From Lachnospiraceae bacterium (GTDB lineage Bacteria > Bacillota > Clostridia > Lachnospirales > Lachnospiraceae), in NCBI GenBank assembly GCA_910576335.1, contig CAJTIU010000001.1, positions 62,001 through 126,000 on the forward strand: a stretch of DNA of 64,000 nucleotides. The letters run 5' to 3'. The notes under the pieces were generated by a model, which worked only from the letters and a program-made list of their open reading frames with translations, was not told where the DNA came from and did no database searches. Both the position numbers and the translations under genes were made by a program. This document shows, piece after piece, positions 48,956 through 57,099 of this stretch (its first letter is position 1; the number at the start of each line of letters is the position of its first letter).

Positions 48956-51900
48956 CTATAGCTTCCGCCTCTGCTGATCCTTCTCGTATTGTTTCATCAG
49001 CTTGTTAAATTCTGCCTGGCTCATGCGGTCGGCCTCTGCGATTTCTTCCTTCCCGGCGCTTCCGTAAAGGTTATAGACCGGGCTGTACTGTATCGCAGGT
49101 CCTCCGGCTCCGGCAAGCTCCGGCTGTCCGCCGCCGCCCCCGGTTCCTATTCCCTTCAGCTTTTCAATAAAGGCGTCAATAAGGGAAGCTCCGCCGCTTG
49201 CGGCGATTGCCTCGTTTAAAATCTCCTTCATTTTCGCCCATAGCGTATCAAGGGGCAGAACTGCCTCCGGTCCCGCTTCCCCTACACCCTGCATTCCTGC
49301 TGGCGTGTTAAATATGGTCGGCTGGTCGAAAATGCCGCCCAGGGCGTTCCAACTCACTGAAAAGTTCGGAACGCTTACGCTTCCGCCGTCGCCGTATGAT
49401 ACGGAACTTGTGGAAACATTTATAACGGGGATCCTCGGTTTCGGGATCGTTATGGTCATATTTTCAAATGCTGCTTTTACCGCGCTCGCTGCGGAGCGGG
49501 CCGCGTCTGTGACGGTCGTTGCAAGGCGCTGCATCGCCGTCTGTGCGCTTGTGTTTGCTTTGTTCCATCCGCTGTCTAAAGCGGTGTTTATGTCGTTCCC
49601 CAGGGTCGTTGCCGCCTGGGATACTGCCTGGCTATTTCCGGTCATTCCCGTTCCTATGGCTGTCGCCCCGTCGGTTCCTGCCGTTGTAAGCGTTGCCGTA
49701 AGTCCAGAAGTATCTACCGCCAGCGCACTGGTGTTTATGGTGGTTCCAGAAAGCCCGGTATTAAGTCCGGTCGTAAATGCTGTCGCCCCCTGGGTTCCGG
49801 CTGCTGTCATGTTGGTACTGATCGCCCCCGCATCCAAAAGCCCGCTTGTGTCTACCGGGGTAGCAAGTCCGGCACTGAGGCTGGTGTTTAATGCCGTCGC
49901 CCCGGTCATTCCCATGTTGGTCATGTTGGTGCTGAAAGCCGCCGTATCAAGCCCGCCGGATGCCATGCTGTCGGTTAAGCCTGTAGAGAAGGCCGTCCCC
50001 GCCTGGGTTCCGGCTACCGTCGCCCCGCTGGTGTCCATTCCGCTGAAAGCGTTTGTTGCCATGCTGTTGGCTGCCGCCGTTACCATTCCGGCGTTACTGC
50101 TAATACCAGATGCGTAACTGTTCACAACTGCTGCGCTCTGGCTGGAAGTGTCCGGGATGTCAACTTCTCCGCCCGTGAATAGGCTCTTAATGGCGTTCCA
50201 TAAGCTCTTTCCGGTGCTTAAAATTCCGTCAATCAAACCCTTTATGATCTGGATTCCAACGTCAAGCCAGTTTGTGCTTAAAATCGTATCAATTATCGCT
50301 CCTACAAGCTGTGGTATTGCCGCTATAAGCTGCGGTATTGCCTGGATTAAGCCCGTCGCCAGTGTTATAACGATCTGGACGGCTGCCTGCACAATGTTCC
50401 CCAAATTTGCTATAATTCCCTGGATAAGTGAAATAATTAGCTGTATTCCGCCCTGTATAATCATGGGCAGCATCTGGGTTATGCCGGAAACAAGGCTTAT
50501 AATAATCTGTACGCCCATCTGTAAAATCTGGGGCAGGTTAGAAAGTATTCCCTGCGCCAAACTCAAAATAAGCTGTATTCCCATCTGCAGAAGCTGTGGA
50601 AGCATGGACGCTATGCCTAAAACCAAATTTCCTATAAGTTGGATAGCTGCGCTTATAAGCATGGGGGCGTTCTGTCCTATGCTGTTTACAAGTGTCTGAA
50701 CCAGCGTAAGTGCTGTCGATATGACCTCCGGCAACCGCTGTATGATGCCGTTTACGAAGTTCACTATTGCCTGCGTTCCGGTACTTATAAGCTGCGGAAG
50801 TTGTGCGGTCATGCTCTGCACGAACTGGGTCAATATGTCGATTCCGGCAAGTATAACCTGCGGAACCAGGGTAAAAAGCCCCTCAACAAAAACGGTAATA
50901 ACTTCCGACGCTGCCGTTGCCAATGCTCCGGAGTTGTCTGTTATCCCGCTTATGAAATTCTCCAAAAGGTCCACGCCCATGCTTACTACCTGCGGGGCGT
51001 AGTCCGCTATTGTGTTTACTACTTCGGCCATGCATCCGCCTACTGCTCCGACCATGCCCTCCATGCCGCCGCTCTTATACGCTTCGGAAAGCTCCCCGAC
51101 CATGCTTGTGGCTAACTGGGTCGTTTCCCTCAAAGGTCCGTTAAGGTCTTTGTATATGCTGATTCCCAAATCGGAAAGACCGGACTTCAAAATGTCAATA
51201 TCTCCGTTAAGGTTGTCAAGCTGGATAGCGTACATATTTTCGCAAGCTCCGGCGCTGTTCTCAACCGCTGCGGATAGCTCGTCGAAGCGGTCCGTACAAT
51301 TTGCAAGCATGGCGTTTGCCGCTGTAAGGTCGGTCTTGTTGAACAGCGTAGAAAGCACGTTGTCTTTCTGTGCGTTGCTCATTCCGTCCATGGCTCCCTG
51401 CAAGTCCTTAAATACGTCGTTAAGGCCGCGCATATTTCCTTGGGCGTCGTATACGTCAACGCCCAGCCCCTTCAATGCGTCCGCCGCCTTGTCCGTCGGG
51501 TTCTGCAGGCTTAAAATAATATTTCTAAGGTGTGTACCTCCTTCCGCTCCTTTTAGTCCGTTATCTGCCAAAATTCCGAGGGCTGTGTTAAGCTCCGTCG
51601 TTCCCCCGGCGAGTCCTTTTGCCGTTCCTCCTACGGTCAGAATAGCCTCGCCCAACTGGGCGACATTCGTGTTCGCCTTGCTGGCTGTCTGGGCCAACTG
51701 ATCAGAAAACTGCGTGAGGTCCGTCTTGGTTGCCTCTATCCCCAGGGCGCTCATGCTGTCCGTCACCATGTCGCTGGCGTGTCCCAGATCCATGGCTCCC
51801 GCCCCTGCAAGTTTTAAAACGGTCGGCAACGCTGCCGCCGCTTTTTCTGCATCATAACCTGCAAGGGCTAAATAGTTTAGACCTTCAGCCGCCTCCGAAG

Positions 51901-52222
51901 CTGAAAAGGCTGTACTTGCCCCGCACTCCCTGGCGGCGTTCTCCAGTGTTTCAAAGGCCTTTTGCCCCTCCGCCGTGGTCTTGTCGATCAGCATGGTGGC
52001 GGCAACCTGGCTCATGGATTTTTCAAACTCGGCTCCGGTATTTATGGCAGCTATACCCATAGCTCCTACGGCTGCGGCTGCCGCCGCCGTAGCGGAAGCG
52101 ACCGTTTTCGTAATGGTTCCCAGTCCCTTGGTGGCCTGGCTTAAGGCGTTTTTAAACGAACTTTCAACTTTGCCCGCTATTTTTATAGCGATCTCCATTT
52201 CCTTACCGCCGCCCGCTGCCAT
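48956..52222 (-). CDS. Tail tape-measure protein (TP901-type)
   Basis: 1088 residues. N-terminal coiled coil (IAIKIAGKVESSFKNALSQA), then the TP901 core (GAEFEKSMSQVAATMLIDKT, STAFSASEAAEGLNYLALAG, LGILADNGLKGAEGGTHLRN). A long run of about 22-residue hydrophobic repeats follows at about 440-690 (PQLLQMGIQLILSLAQGILS-like), then Gly/Ala/Thr-rich repeats. Its length sets the tail length. The gene start lies within the end of the -1 frameshift extension of the chaperone gene, the usual layout. Confidence 0.93.
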   Translation of the reverse strand: MAAGGGKEMEIAIKIAGKVESSFKNALSQATKGLGTITKTVASATAAAAAAVGAMGIAAINTGAEFEKSMSQVAATMLIDKTTAEGQKAFETLENAARECGASTAFSASEAAEGLNYLALAGYDAEKAAAALPTVLKLAGAGAMDLGHASDMVTDSMSALGIEATKTDLTQFSDQLAQTASKANTNVAQLGEAILTVGGTAKGLAGGTTELNTALGILADNGLKGAEGGTHLRNIILSLQNPTDKAADALKGLGVDVYDAQGNMRGLNDVFKDLQGAMDGMSNAQKDNVLSTLFNKTDLTAANAMLANCTDRFDELSAAVENSAGACENMYAIQLDNLNGDIDILKSGLSDLGISIYKDLNGPLRETTQLATSMVGELSEAYKSGGMEGMVGAVGGCMAEVVNTIADYAPQVVSMGVDLLENFISGITDNSGALATAASEVITVFVEGLFTLVPQVILAGIDILTQFVQSMTAQLPQLISTGTQAIVNFVNGIIQRLPEVISTALTLVQTLVNSIGQNAPMLISAAIQLIGNLVLGIASMLPQLLQMGIQLILSLAQGILSNLPQILQMGVQIIISLVSGITQMLPMIIQGGIQLIISLIQGIIANLGNIVQAAVQIVITLATGLIQAIPQLIAAIPQLVGAIIDTILSTNWLDVGIQIIKGLIDGILSTGKSLWNAIKSLFTGGEVDIPDTSSQSAAVVNSYASGISSNAGMVTAAANSMATNAFSGMDTSGATVAGTQAGTAFSTGLTDSMASGGLDTAAFSTNMTNMGMTGATALNTSLSAGLATPVDTSGLLDAGAISTNMTAAGTQGATAFTTGLNTGLSGTTINTSALAVDTSGLTATLTTAGTDGATAIGTGMTGNSQAVSQAATTLGNDINTALDSGWNKANTSAQTAMQRLATTVTDAARSAASAVKAAFENMTITIPKPRIPVINVSTSSVSYGDGGSVSVPNFSVSWNALGGIFDQPTIFNTPAGMQGVGEAGPEAVLPLDTLWAKMKEILNEAIAASGGASLIDAFIEKLKGIGTGGGGGQPELAGAGGPAIQYSPVYNLYGSAGKEEIAEADRMSQAEFNKLMKQYEKDQQRRKL

Positions 52223-52738
52223 AAATCTCCGTCACCTCCTTCGCTATTTCTATCAACTCAAAAACGGACAGGCTTTCCAATGCGTCTAAGCCTGTCCGCA
52301 GAATAATTGATAGGTGTATGGTTAATTTCCGAAGGCTGGAGCCGTCTGTTGGCTTTAGTCCTCGCCGTACAAAAAATTTGTTACCCGGTTCTTGATCTTA
52401 AGTGCCTCCTTCGGCGGAAGTGCATTAAAAAATTCCACGGGCTTGCCGGAAGCCCTGGCGGAAATAAGGCAGGCGTACTCCAGGGACATCTCCGGTAATA
52501 CGTTTACCGTTCCGCCGCGCTCGATGGTCTTGTTTACTGCGATCATGTCCGCTGCTCTCAAAGATTCCAGCCCGCTCAAATCAACGCTTTCATAGCTTAC
52601 GCCCTCGAAGGTAAAAGGCTTCTTAAAGAATACCAGGAAAGGGTTGTCCTCCATCTCCTGCTTTTTCCTTGCCTCAACTGCTGCCGCCTCTGCCTCTGCT
52701 GCCTGGTTTACCTGGGTTAAATTCTTATCCATTAGCAC
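52201..52738 (-). CDS. Tail assembly chaperone with -1 frameshift (gpE / gpE'-like)
   Basis: The zero-frame product (52355-52738, up to 127 residues; start GTG 52738 or ATG 52732) reads MDKNLTQVNQAAEAEAAAVE, then FLVFFKKPFTFEGVSYESVD and ends VTNFLYGED. At its end the heptamer T TTT TTG (minus strand, 52376-52370) allows a -1 shift. The -1 frame continues VRRGLKPTDGSSLRKLTIHL, then TGLDALESLSVFELIEIAKE and VTEIYGSGRR to TAA at 52201-52203. Both products coat the tape measure during assembly in many phages. The extension overlaps the tape-measure start by 22 bases. Confidence 0.9.
52370..52376 (-). promoter_or_regulatory. -1 programmed frameshift slippery heptamer
   Basis: T TTT TTG, a canonical X XXY YYZ slippery sequence, in the correct phase (AAT TTT TTG TAC) five codons before the zero-frame stop. 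The -1 frame stays open for 50 or more codons from it. Confidence 0.88.
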
Positions 52739-53250
52739 ATTTTCCTCACTTTCTCTAATAAGTCTTTACCGTGAACCTTGTAAATAAAGTTGAGCTTATC
52801 AAGCTCGATCTCGGTAACGCTGTCAATCTCAATCAAAATATAAAGAAGCTCCAGCTTAATGCTGCTTGCGGTTCCGGTTCCCTGCTTCGCCTTACCGCCC
52901 GTAAGCCCCTTATTTTTTCCACGGACTACAATCCGCATGGGCTTGAAAGCCGTTGCGCCGCTGTCGTTTACGGTGTACTGGATCGATCCCCTCAAAGTAA
53001 CCGTAACGCTTGAAATATCGTCCGAAAGGATAAACAGGTCCTTGTCCATCTGCCGGAACGGGATTTCTATTTCCATGCTCTGGAAATGCCCCACGGTCGG
53101 ATCGTCGATCTCGCCCAAAATGCCGGGGCCGCTTAATGTTTCCGTTAAGCTCTCAAAGTCCGGCAGGGTCACTTCGTCGGAAATGCCGACCAGCTTCGTG
53201 CCGTCCTTGTATACGTTGAAAGAATTGATTTTTGAAGGAATGTTATACAA
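52732..53250 (-). CDS. Phage major tail tube protein (gpFII)
   Basis: 172 residues from a TTG with AGGAGG 10 bases upstream. MYNIPSKINSFNVYKDGTKL then VGISDEVTLPDFESLTETLS and GPGILGEIDDPTVGHFQSME are typical of P2-type tube proteins, as is KLNFIYKVHGKDLLEKVRKM at the end. It polymerises into the inner tube, and lies directly after the sheath gene with a 2-bp gap. Confidence 0.93.
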   Translation of the reverse strand: MYNIPSKINSFNVYKDGTKLVGISDEVTLPDFESLTETLSGPGILGEIDDPTVGHFQSMEIEIPFRQMDKDLFILSDDISSVTVTLRGSIQYTVNDSGATAFKPMRIVVRGKNKGLTGGKAKQGTGTASSIKLELLYILIEIDSVTEIELDKLNFIYKVHGKDLLEKVRKMC

Positions 53251-53252
53251 TC

Positions 53253-54713
53253 TTATTCACCTCCTAAAGCTGCTTCCAGCATGGTCGGGTCAAACTCCAA
53301 TACGTTCAGAATATCCTCCGCCGGGGTGTACGGCGCCAGGTACTGGTGAAACTGGATTTTCCCGTTTAAAATGTCCGTGATCGGGTTCTCGTCCTCGCTG
53401 TAGGTAATCCGTGCGCCAGCGCACTTCCCCTGTGCGACGTAGGAATTGCCCCGGATGTTCTCTGCGTCGCAGATACTCTGGATAAGCCGGGGATCCGCCG
53501 GGTCGTCTACCTTCTGGAAGTAGCTTAAAATAAAGCTGTTTCCCCACCAACTGAAAAAGCGGCGGCAGCAGAACCAGCGGTCTTTCGGATCCGTCGTCAT
53601 GGGGTAGGCCGCGCTGTTGTTCCCCCAGGAGCGGAAGCCGTTAAAATTGATCGCCGTGGAAACTCCGAAGCTGTTTACCAGGTTCGCCTGTTCCTGGTCT
53701 ATTACGATCTCGCTGTCCTCGTCGTCGTCCAAACAAAGCCCGGTGATGGGGATTGCCTTATTGCTGGCTGAAAGGTTCGGCACGTCGTCGTTGCTGGCAT
53801 CGACGTAGGCGATCAATGCTGAATAAAGGGCGCTGAAATAATAAACCTCGTCCCCGATCCTTACCTTGGGCCATACCACCGCCATATGCTCGCTTACAAA
53901 GCCGGATTTCTCCTTTACGGTCTTTACGTCCGTATACTTCGTCGCCCCCTCTGCGGTGCTGTCCAGGTCGGTGATGCATTCGCAGGTGAAAAGCCCGTTA
54001 ATATTAAGGCACTTCGCCGCCATGACCGAAGCGACCGCCGGGTCCTTGGAATATCCCGGCGAAGTAAGAAGCCCCGGTGTCATTCCCAAAAGCGGGTAAA
54101 CCTGGCGCACAAGCTCCAGGCCGCTCTCCTTCCCGGTGCTTACGTTGTAGCCGCCTATGATATCCTTACTTGTTACCTGGGACGGGTCGATCTTGTCTGC
54201 GGAAACGCTTAAGGTTGTCGCCTCTGCTCCGGCTCCGGATTCCAGAAGGGTAATAACTGCGTAGCCGTCGTCGTCAAAGCCTGTAATATAGTCCACGTCC
54301 GCCTGCAGCGTCGTTTCTCCGGCCTCTACGACAAGGGTATCCAGCAGTATTCCCTCAATGCCTACGGTTGCCTGTAATGCGTCTACCTGGCAGGTCGTTT
54401 TCGGGATCTCCGTCTTATGTTTCTTTGGGTCAAGTACGTTGATCAGCGCAATCGGCGCAACTGCGAACTTCTTAAATGTTGCGCTTATGCTCTGGTTCAA
54501 ATTGTAATCTTTCAAATTGTTAGAATATCCTACCGCCGCGCTTGCCTCCGGGAAACTGTAGGCGATCTTCACTATGTTGGTAGCCTTATAGGGATCCTCT
54601 GCCAAATTGACCGGGGAAACGCCTACTACTACCTGGAAAGCCGCCGTACCAAGGATCGGGGCTGTAAGGCTTGTAGGGTTTTCTAAAATTCTTACACCAT
54701 GGTTGTAAGCCAT
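53253..54713 (-). CDS. Phage tail sheath protein (gpFI)
   Basis: 486 residues. MAYNHGVRILENPTSLTAPI then GTAAFQVVVGVSPVNLAEDP is the usual sheath start. The C-terminal domain has GFRSWGNNSAAYPMTTDPKD, WFCCRRFFSWWGNSFILSYF and the YLAPYTPAEDILNVLEFDPT end that locks into the neighbouring subunit. It makes the contractile outer tube, proving a myovirus-type tail. A strong SD precedes the ATG. Confidence 0.95.
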   Translation of the reverse strand: MAYNHGVRILENPTSLTAPILGTAAFQVVVGVSPVNLAEDPYKATNIVKIAYSFPEASAAVGYSNNLKDYNLNQSISATFKKFAVAPIALINVLDPKKHKTEIPKTTCQVDALQATVGIEGILLDTLVVEAGETTLQADVDYITGFDDDGYAVITLLESGAGAEATTLSVSADKIDPSQVTSKDIIGGYNVSTGKESGLELVRQVYPLLGMTPGLLTSPGYSKDPAVASVMAAKCLNINGLFTCECITDLDSTAEGATKYTDVKTVKEKSGFVSEHMAVVWPKVRIGDEVYYFSALYSALIAYVDASNDDVPNLSASNKAIPITGLCLDDDEDSEIVIDQEQANLVNSFGVSTAINFNGFRSWGNNSAAYPMTTDPKDRWFCCRRFFSWWGNSFILSYFQKVDDPADPRLIQSICDAENIRGNSYVAQGKCAGARITYSEDENPITDILNGKIQFHQYLAPYTPAEDILNVLEFDPTMLEAALGGE

Positions 54714-54734
54714 CTTTTATCTCTCCTTTTCTTC

Positions 54735-55010
54735 TTATTTTCCGCTGGCTCTCCGGTAAAGGATGCTTAATGCGCTTCCCTCCTTCGCCAGCTCTGCGCT
54801 TGCCTTTGCCAGCTTCTCAACCGGAACGACAAAGGAATTAAAAAACGGATGCTCCTTAATCTTTTCCTTAAGGGCATCCGGCAGTCCGGCGTTATATGTG
54901 GTATACTGCTTCGCTCCGGGAATATCCGGGCCAATATAGACCACGGTTTCCGCCTCCTGCGTGGCCGGTGTAGCTTTTGCTTTCCCGGTCGCTTTCTTTG
55001 CTTCGCTCAT
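54735..55010 (-). CDS. Small phage protein before the sheath (91 aa)
   Basis: Lys/Ala-rich start MSEAKKATGKAKATPATQEA, then YIGPDIPGAKQYTTYNAGLP and FFNSFVVPVEKLAKASAELA. The pattern YIGPxIPG...FxxxxxxPxxxL is seen in small myophage neck/tail proteins of unknown role. Its ATG overlaps the stop of the upstream gene by 4 bases. Confidence 0.75.
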   Translation of the reverse strand: MSEAKKATGKAKATPATQEAETVVYIGPDIPGAKQYTTYNAGLPDALKEKIKEHPFFNSFVVPVEKLAKASAELAKEGSALSILYRRASGK

Positions 55011-55525
55011 GAATATGGATCCTCCCTTCTTACTGCTGCAATCTCAAAAGCCAGGTTTACGCCCCCAAAATAAAAGGGGTAGGATTCTTCGTCCTGCAGG
55101 GTCCACAAAATGGGGTACTGTATCGTATATTTCCCGTTAAGTACCGGGAACTTTGCGAACCTCTCATAAATCTTGGCTATTATGTTTAAAATGTCCTTAT
55201 GTCCCTGCTTGTCATAGTCCGGTTCGTAAATTCCCATAAGCAGGGTAAGGTTTACTTTCTGGGCGCTGTTCTCGTCCTCGATCTCCCCGTCTGCAATCCG
55301 TACCAAAATATAAGGGTATGGGTCAGGGGCGGTCTGTTCTTCCGCCAGCCCGTTCTCCAAAAGTTCCGGGGCTATTTCTCCCTGGTCCAATGGCTCCGGC
55401 ATAGGCAGAAGCTGTTCAAAAATATTTATGCTGACTCTTTCCCCCTGGGGGTTCTTAAGCCGAAAATCCGAAAGAATTTTCTTAAGCTCGTCCGCCAGCT
55501 CGCTCTGCAGAAATGCTGCGACCAT
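55007..55525 (-). CDS. Phage tail completion/neck protein (172 aa), tentative
   Basis: MVAAFLQSELADELKKILSD, then QLLPMPEPLDQGEIAPELLE, PYPYILVRIADGEIEDENSA and MGIYEPDYDKQGHKDILNII. The DNA-free beta-alpha pattern and its place between the minor tail protein Z and the sheath suggest a neck or tail terminator protein. No motif is decisive. Confidence 0.7.
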   Translation of the reverse strand: MVAAFLQSELADELKKILSDFRLKNPQGERVSINIFEQLLPMPEPLDQGEIAPELLENGLAEEQTAPDPYPYILVRIADGEIEDENSAQKVNLTLLMGIYEPDYDKQGHKDILNIIAKIYERFAKFPVLNGKYTIQYPILWTLQDEESYPFYFGGVNLAFEIAAVRREDPYS

Positions 55526-55527
55526 GC

Positions 55528-56109
55528 CTATCCTCCTAATATCTTCCTAACCTGTGCATTTACGTTCTGCTTAAGGTTGTCTTTAATATGCGGCTTTACT
55601 ATGCCGTATACCCGCTTTTCGTTCCCCAACATAACCGGGATAGAGTTTGCGGAAAAGGACTTAATAGGCAGCCTTGCGGCTCCGCGCCTCTGGGCTACTG
55701 CTACATGGCCGCTGGAAAACTTGGTAACGAAAGCCTTAAGCCCTCCCATCTCCAGGGGCTTCATCCCGCCTGCCTTAAGCACCTTCGCTTTTACTACGTC
55801 CGGACGGTTCGCTCCGGTCCTCATGGTGGCCGGGCTTACTTTGTAATCCTTAAGCCCCATAACTCTGCCCGTTGCCTTTATGGTCGCTTCCAGCCTCGCT
55901 GGGGTGGCGTTCTTTATCTTCATGGCCTTATTGAAGCGCCCGGTTTTTACGGTATAGGTTTTCTGTGCCTCGTCCGTCAGTTCTTTCCGTGCCTGCTTGG
56001 CTGTCTGGTTGAGGGCGTTCTTAAGTGCTTTCGGGGCCTCGCTTTTCATCTTCCCCAGTTTCTTCTCAACCTGTGCCAGCATATTCCGGTCGTAGCTTAT
56101 TTCGATCAA
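55528..56109 (-). CDS. Minor tail protein Z (gpZ-like)
   Basis: 193 residues from a TTG overlapping the previous stop (TTGA). Basic helical N-terminus (KLGKMKSEAPKALKNALNQT then KQARKELTDEAQKTYTVKTG), GHVAVAQRRGAARLPIKSFS, and the PHIKDNLKQNVNAQVRKILG end are those of the Prophage minor tail Z family (lambda gpZ). It helps join tail to head. Confidence 0.88.
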   Translation of the reverse strand: MIEISYDRNMLAQVEKKLGKMKSEAPKALKNALNQTAKQARKELTDEAQKTYTVKTGRFNKAMKIKNATPARLEATIKATGRVMGLKDYKVSPATMRTGANRPDVVKAKVLKAGGMKPLEMGGLKAFVTKFSSGHVAVAQRRGAARLPIKSFSANSIPVMLGNEKRVYGIVKPHIKDNLKQNVNAQVRKILGG

Positions 56110-56441
56110 CTCTTATTCGCCTCCAAATGCAAGGAATACACGCCGCCCTCGTTCAAGCTGTCGGTAACGATAAAGGTTGCGCCGTCTATCTTGACGGGCT
56201 TGCCTACTCCCGGAAGCGGGCCGAAGTCTAAGGCGCTGACATATACAAGCGTTTGCTTTTTGTATATGCCGTCCATGTTGCTTTTCATCCGCTTTTCCCT
56301 CTCCGTAAGCTCGTTATCGTCAATAATGATCAGCATTGTTTTTCCGTTGACCGTGTGTTCCTCTCCAAACTCTGCCGGGTTAAGAAATACCGTTTTTACG
56401 TCCTGCCTCAGAAGCTCCTTAAATGTCAGCGGCTTACGCAC
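56106..56441 (-). CDS. Head-tail joining protein (111 aa)
   Basis: MRKPLTFKELLRQDVKTVFL, NPAEFGEEHTVNGKTMLIII, then GPLPGVGKPVKIDGATFIVT. The NPxEFgE...V(N)G pattern is that of small connector proteins found before gpZ in Clostridia myophages. It starts with a GTG that overlaps the preceding gene by 8 bases. Confidence 0.75.
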   Translation of the reverse strand: MRKPLTFKELLRQDVKTVFLNPAEFGEEHTVNGKTMLIIIDDNELTEREKRMKSNMDGIYKKQTLVYVSALDFGPLPGVGKPVKIDGATFIVTDSLNEGGVYSLHLEANKS

Positions 56442-56745
56442 TGCTTTTCCTCCTTCCTTTGGTCGGTTCCGGCTGTGCGCCCCTCGTTTTCCTGGACGGC
56501 GGTTTTCCCACTAAATCCTGCTCCGCTCCGGCGGAAGGGTAAGCATCACCGGGAAGCCCTGCGGGGGCGGTTGTCTGCCTCGCTTTTGCGCTCCGCTTTT
56601 TGGGTTCCTCCGTGTCCTTCCATATCGCCGTTCCGTTTCCGATCCATACTTCTACAAGCCCGGCGTTATGTGTCGGCAGCTCGTCGCCCGGCTCATAGTT
56701 CTGGCTTTCAAAAAGTATGGGGAAAACGGCTATAAGCTGTTTCAT
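56434..56745 (-). CDS. Small phage protein with basic tail (103 aa)
   Basis: MKQLIAVFPILFESQNYEPG then DELPTHNAGLVEVWIGNGTA, followed by a Lys/Arg/Pro-rich unstructured tail. It fits small head-associated proteins located between the capsid-decoration and connector genes. Overlaps the previous stop by one base. Function unknown. Confidence 0.7.
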   Translation of the reverse strand: MKQLIAVFPILFESQNYEPGDELPTHNAGLVEVWIGNGTAIWKDTEEPKKRSAKARQTTAPAGLPGDAYPSAGAEQDLVGKPPSRKTRGAQPEPTKGRRKSSA

Positions 56746-57077
56746 CAGCCGCCCAACTTTACCAGGATAACGGTATCGCTTGCGGCTGCTGCCTGAGCCG
56801 CATACCCTACCAGCGGCGTGTCGTCGCCCTTGGTGTCGGTGATGCCGGTCCCGTCAAAATATACCTCCGTTCCCATCTCAATGGCTCCAGTTGCGGTCTT
56901 GTCGATCTCAAAAACGCCTGTAACTACAAGCGATCCCAGCTCGCCGGGGAGGATATCCGTCCCGGCGACGCCAATATGGGAACCGAAAGGAATGACCGTG
57001 TTTGCCTCGATCTTTGTGTCCGTATTGTTCTTATAGTCGAGGGTTTCCCCTCTCTGCCAATATGCGGCTTTACTCAT
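56745..57077 (-). CDS. DUF2190 capsid decoration (cement) protein
   Basis: 110 residues. YWQRGETLDYKNNTDTKIEA then TVIPFGSHIGVAGTDILPGE and GAIEMGTEVYFDGTGITDTK correspond to the DUF2190 fold, which binds the outside of capsids and stabilises them. It is encoded directly after the major capsid protein, the standard place. Confidence 0.9.
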   Translation of the reverse strand: MSKAAYWQRGETLDYKNNTDTKIEANTVIPFGSHIGVAGTDILPGELGSLVVTGVFEIDKTATGAIEMGTEVYFDGTGITDTKGDDTPLVGYAAQAAAASDTVILVKLGG

Positions 57078-57099
57078 GGCTTTTAATCCTCCTTATCTC

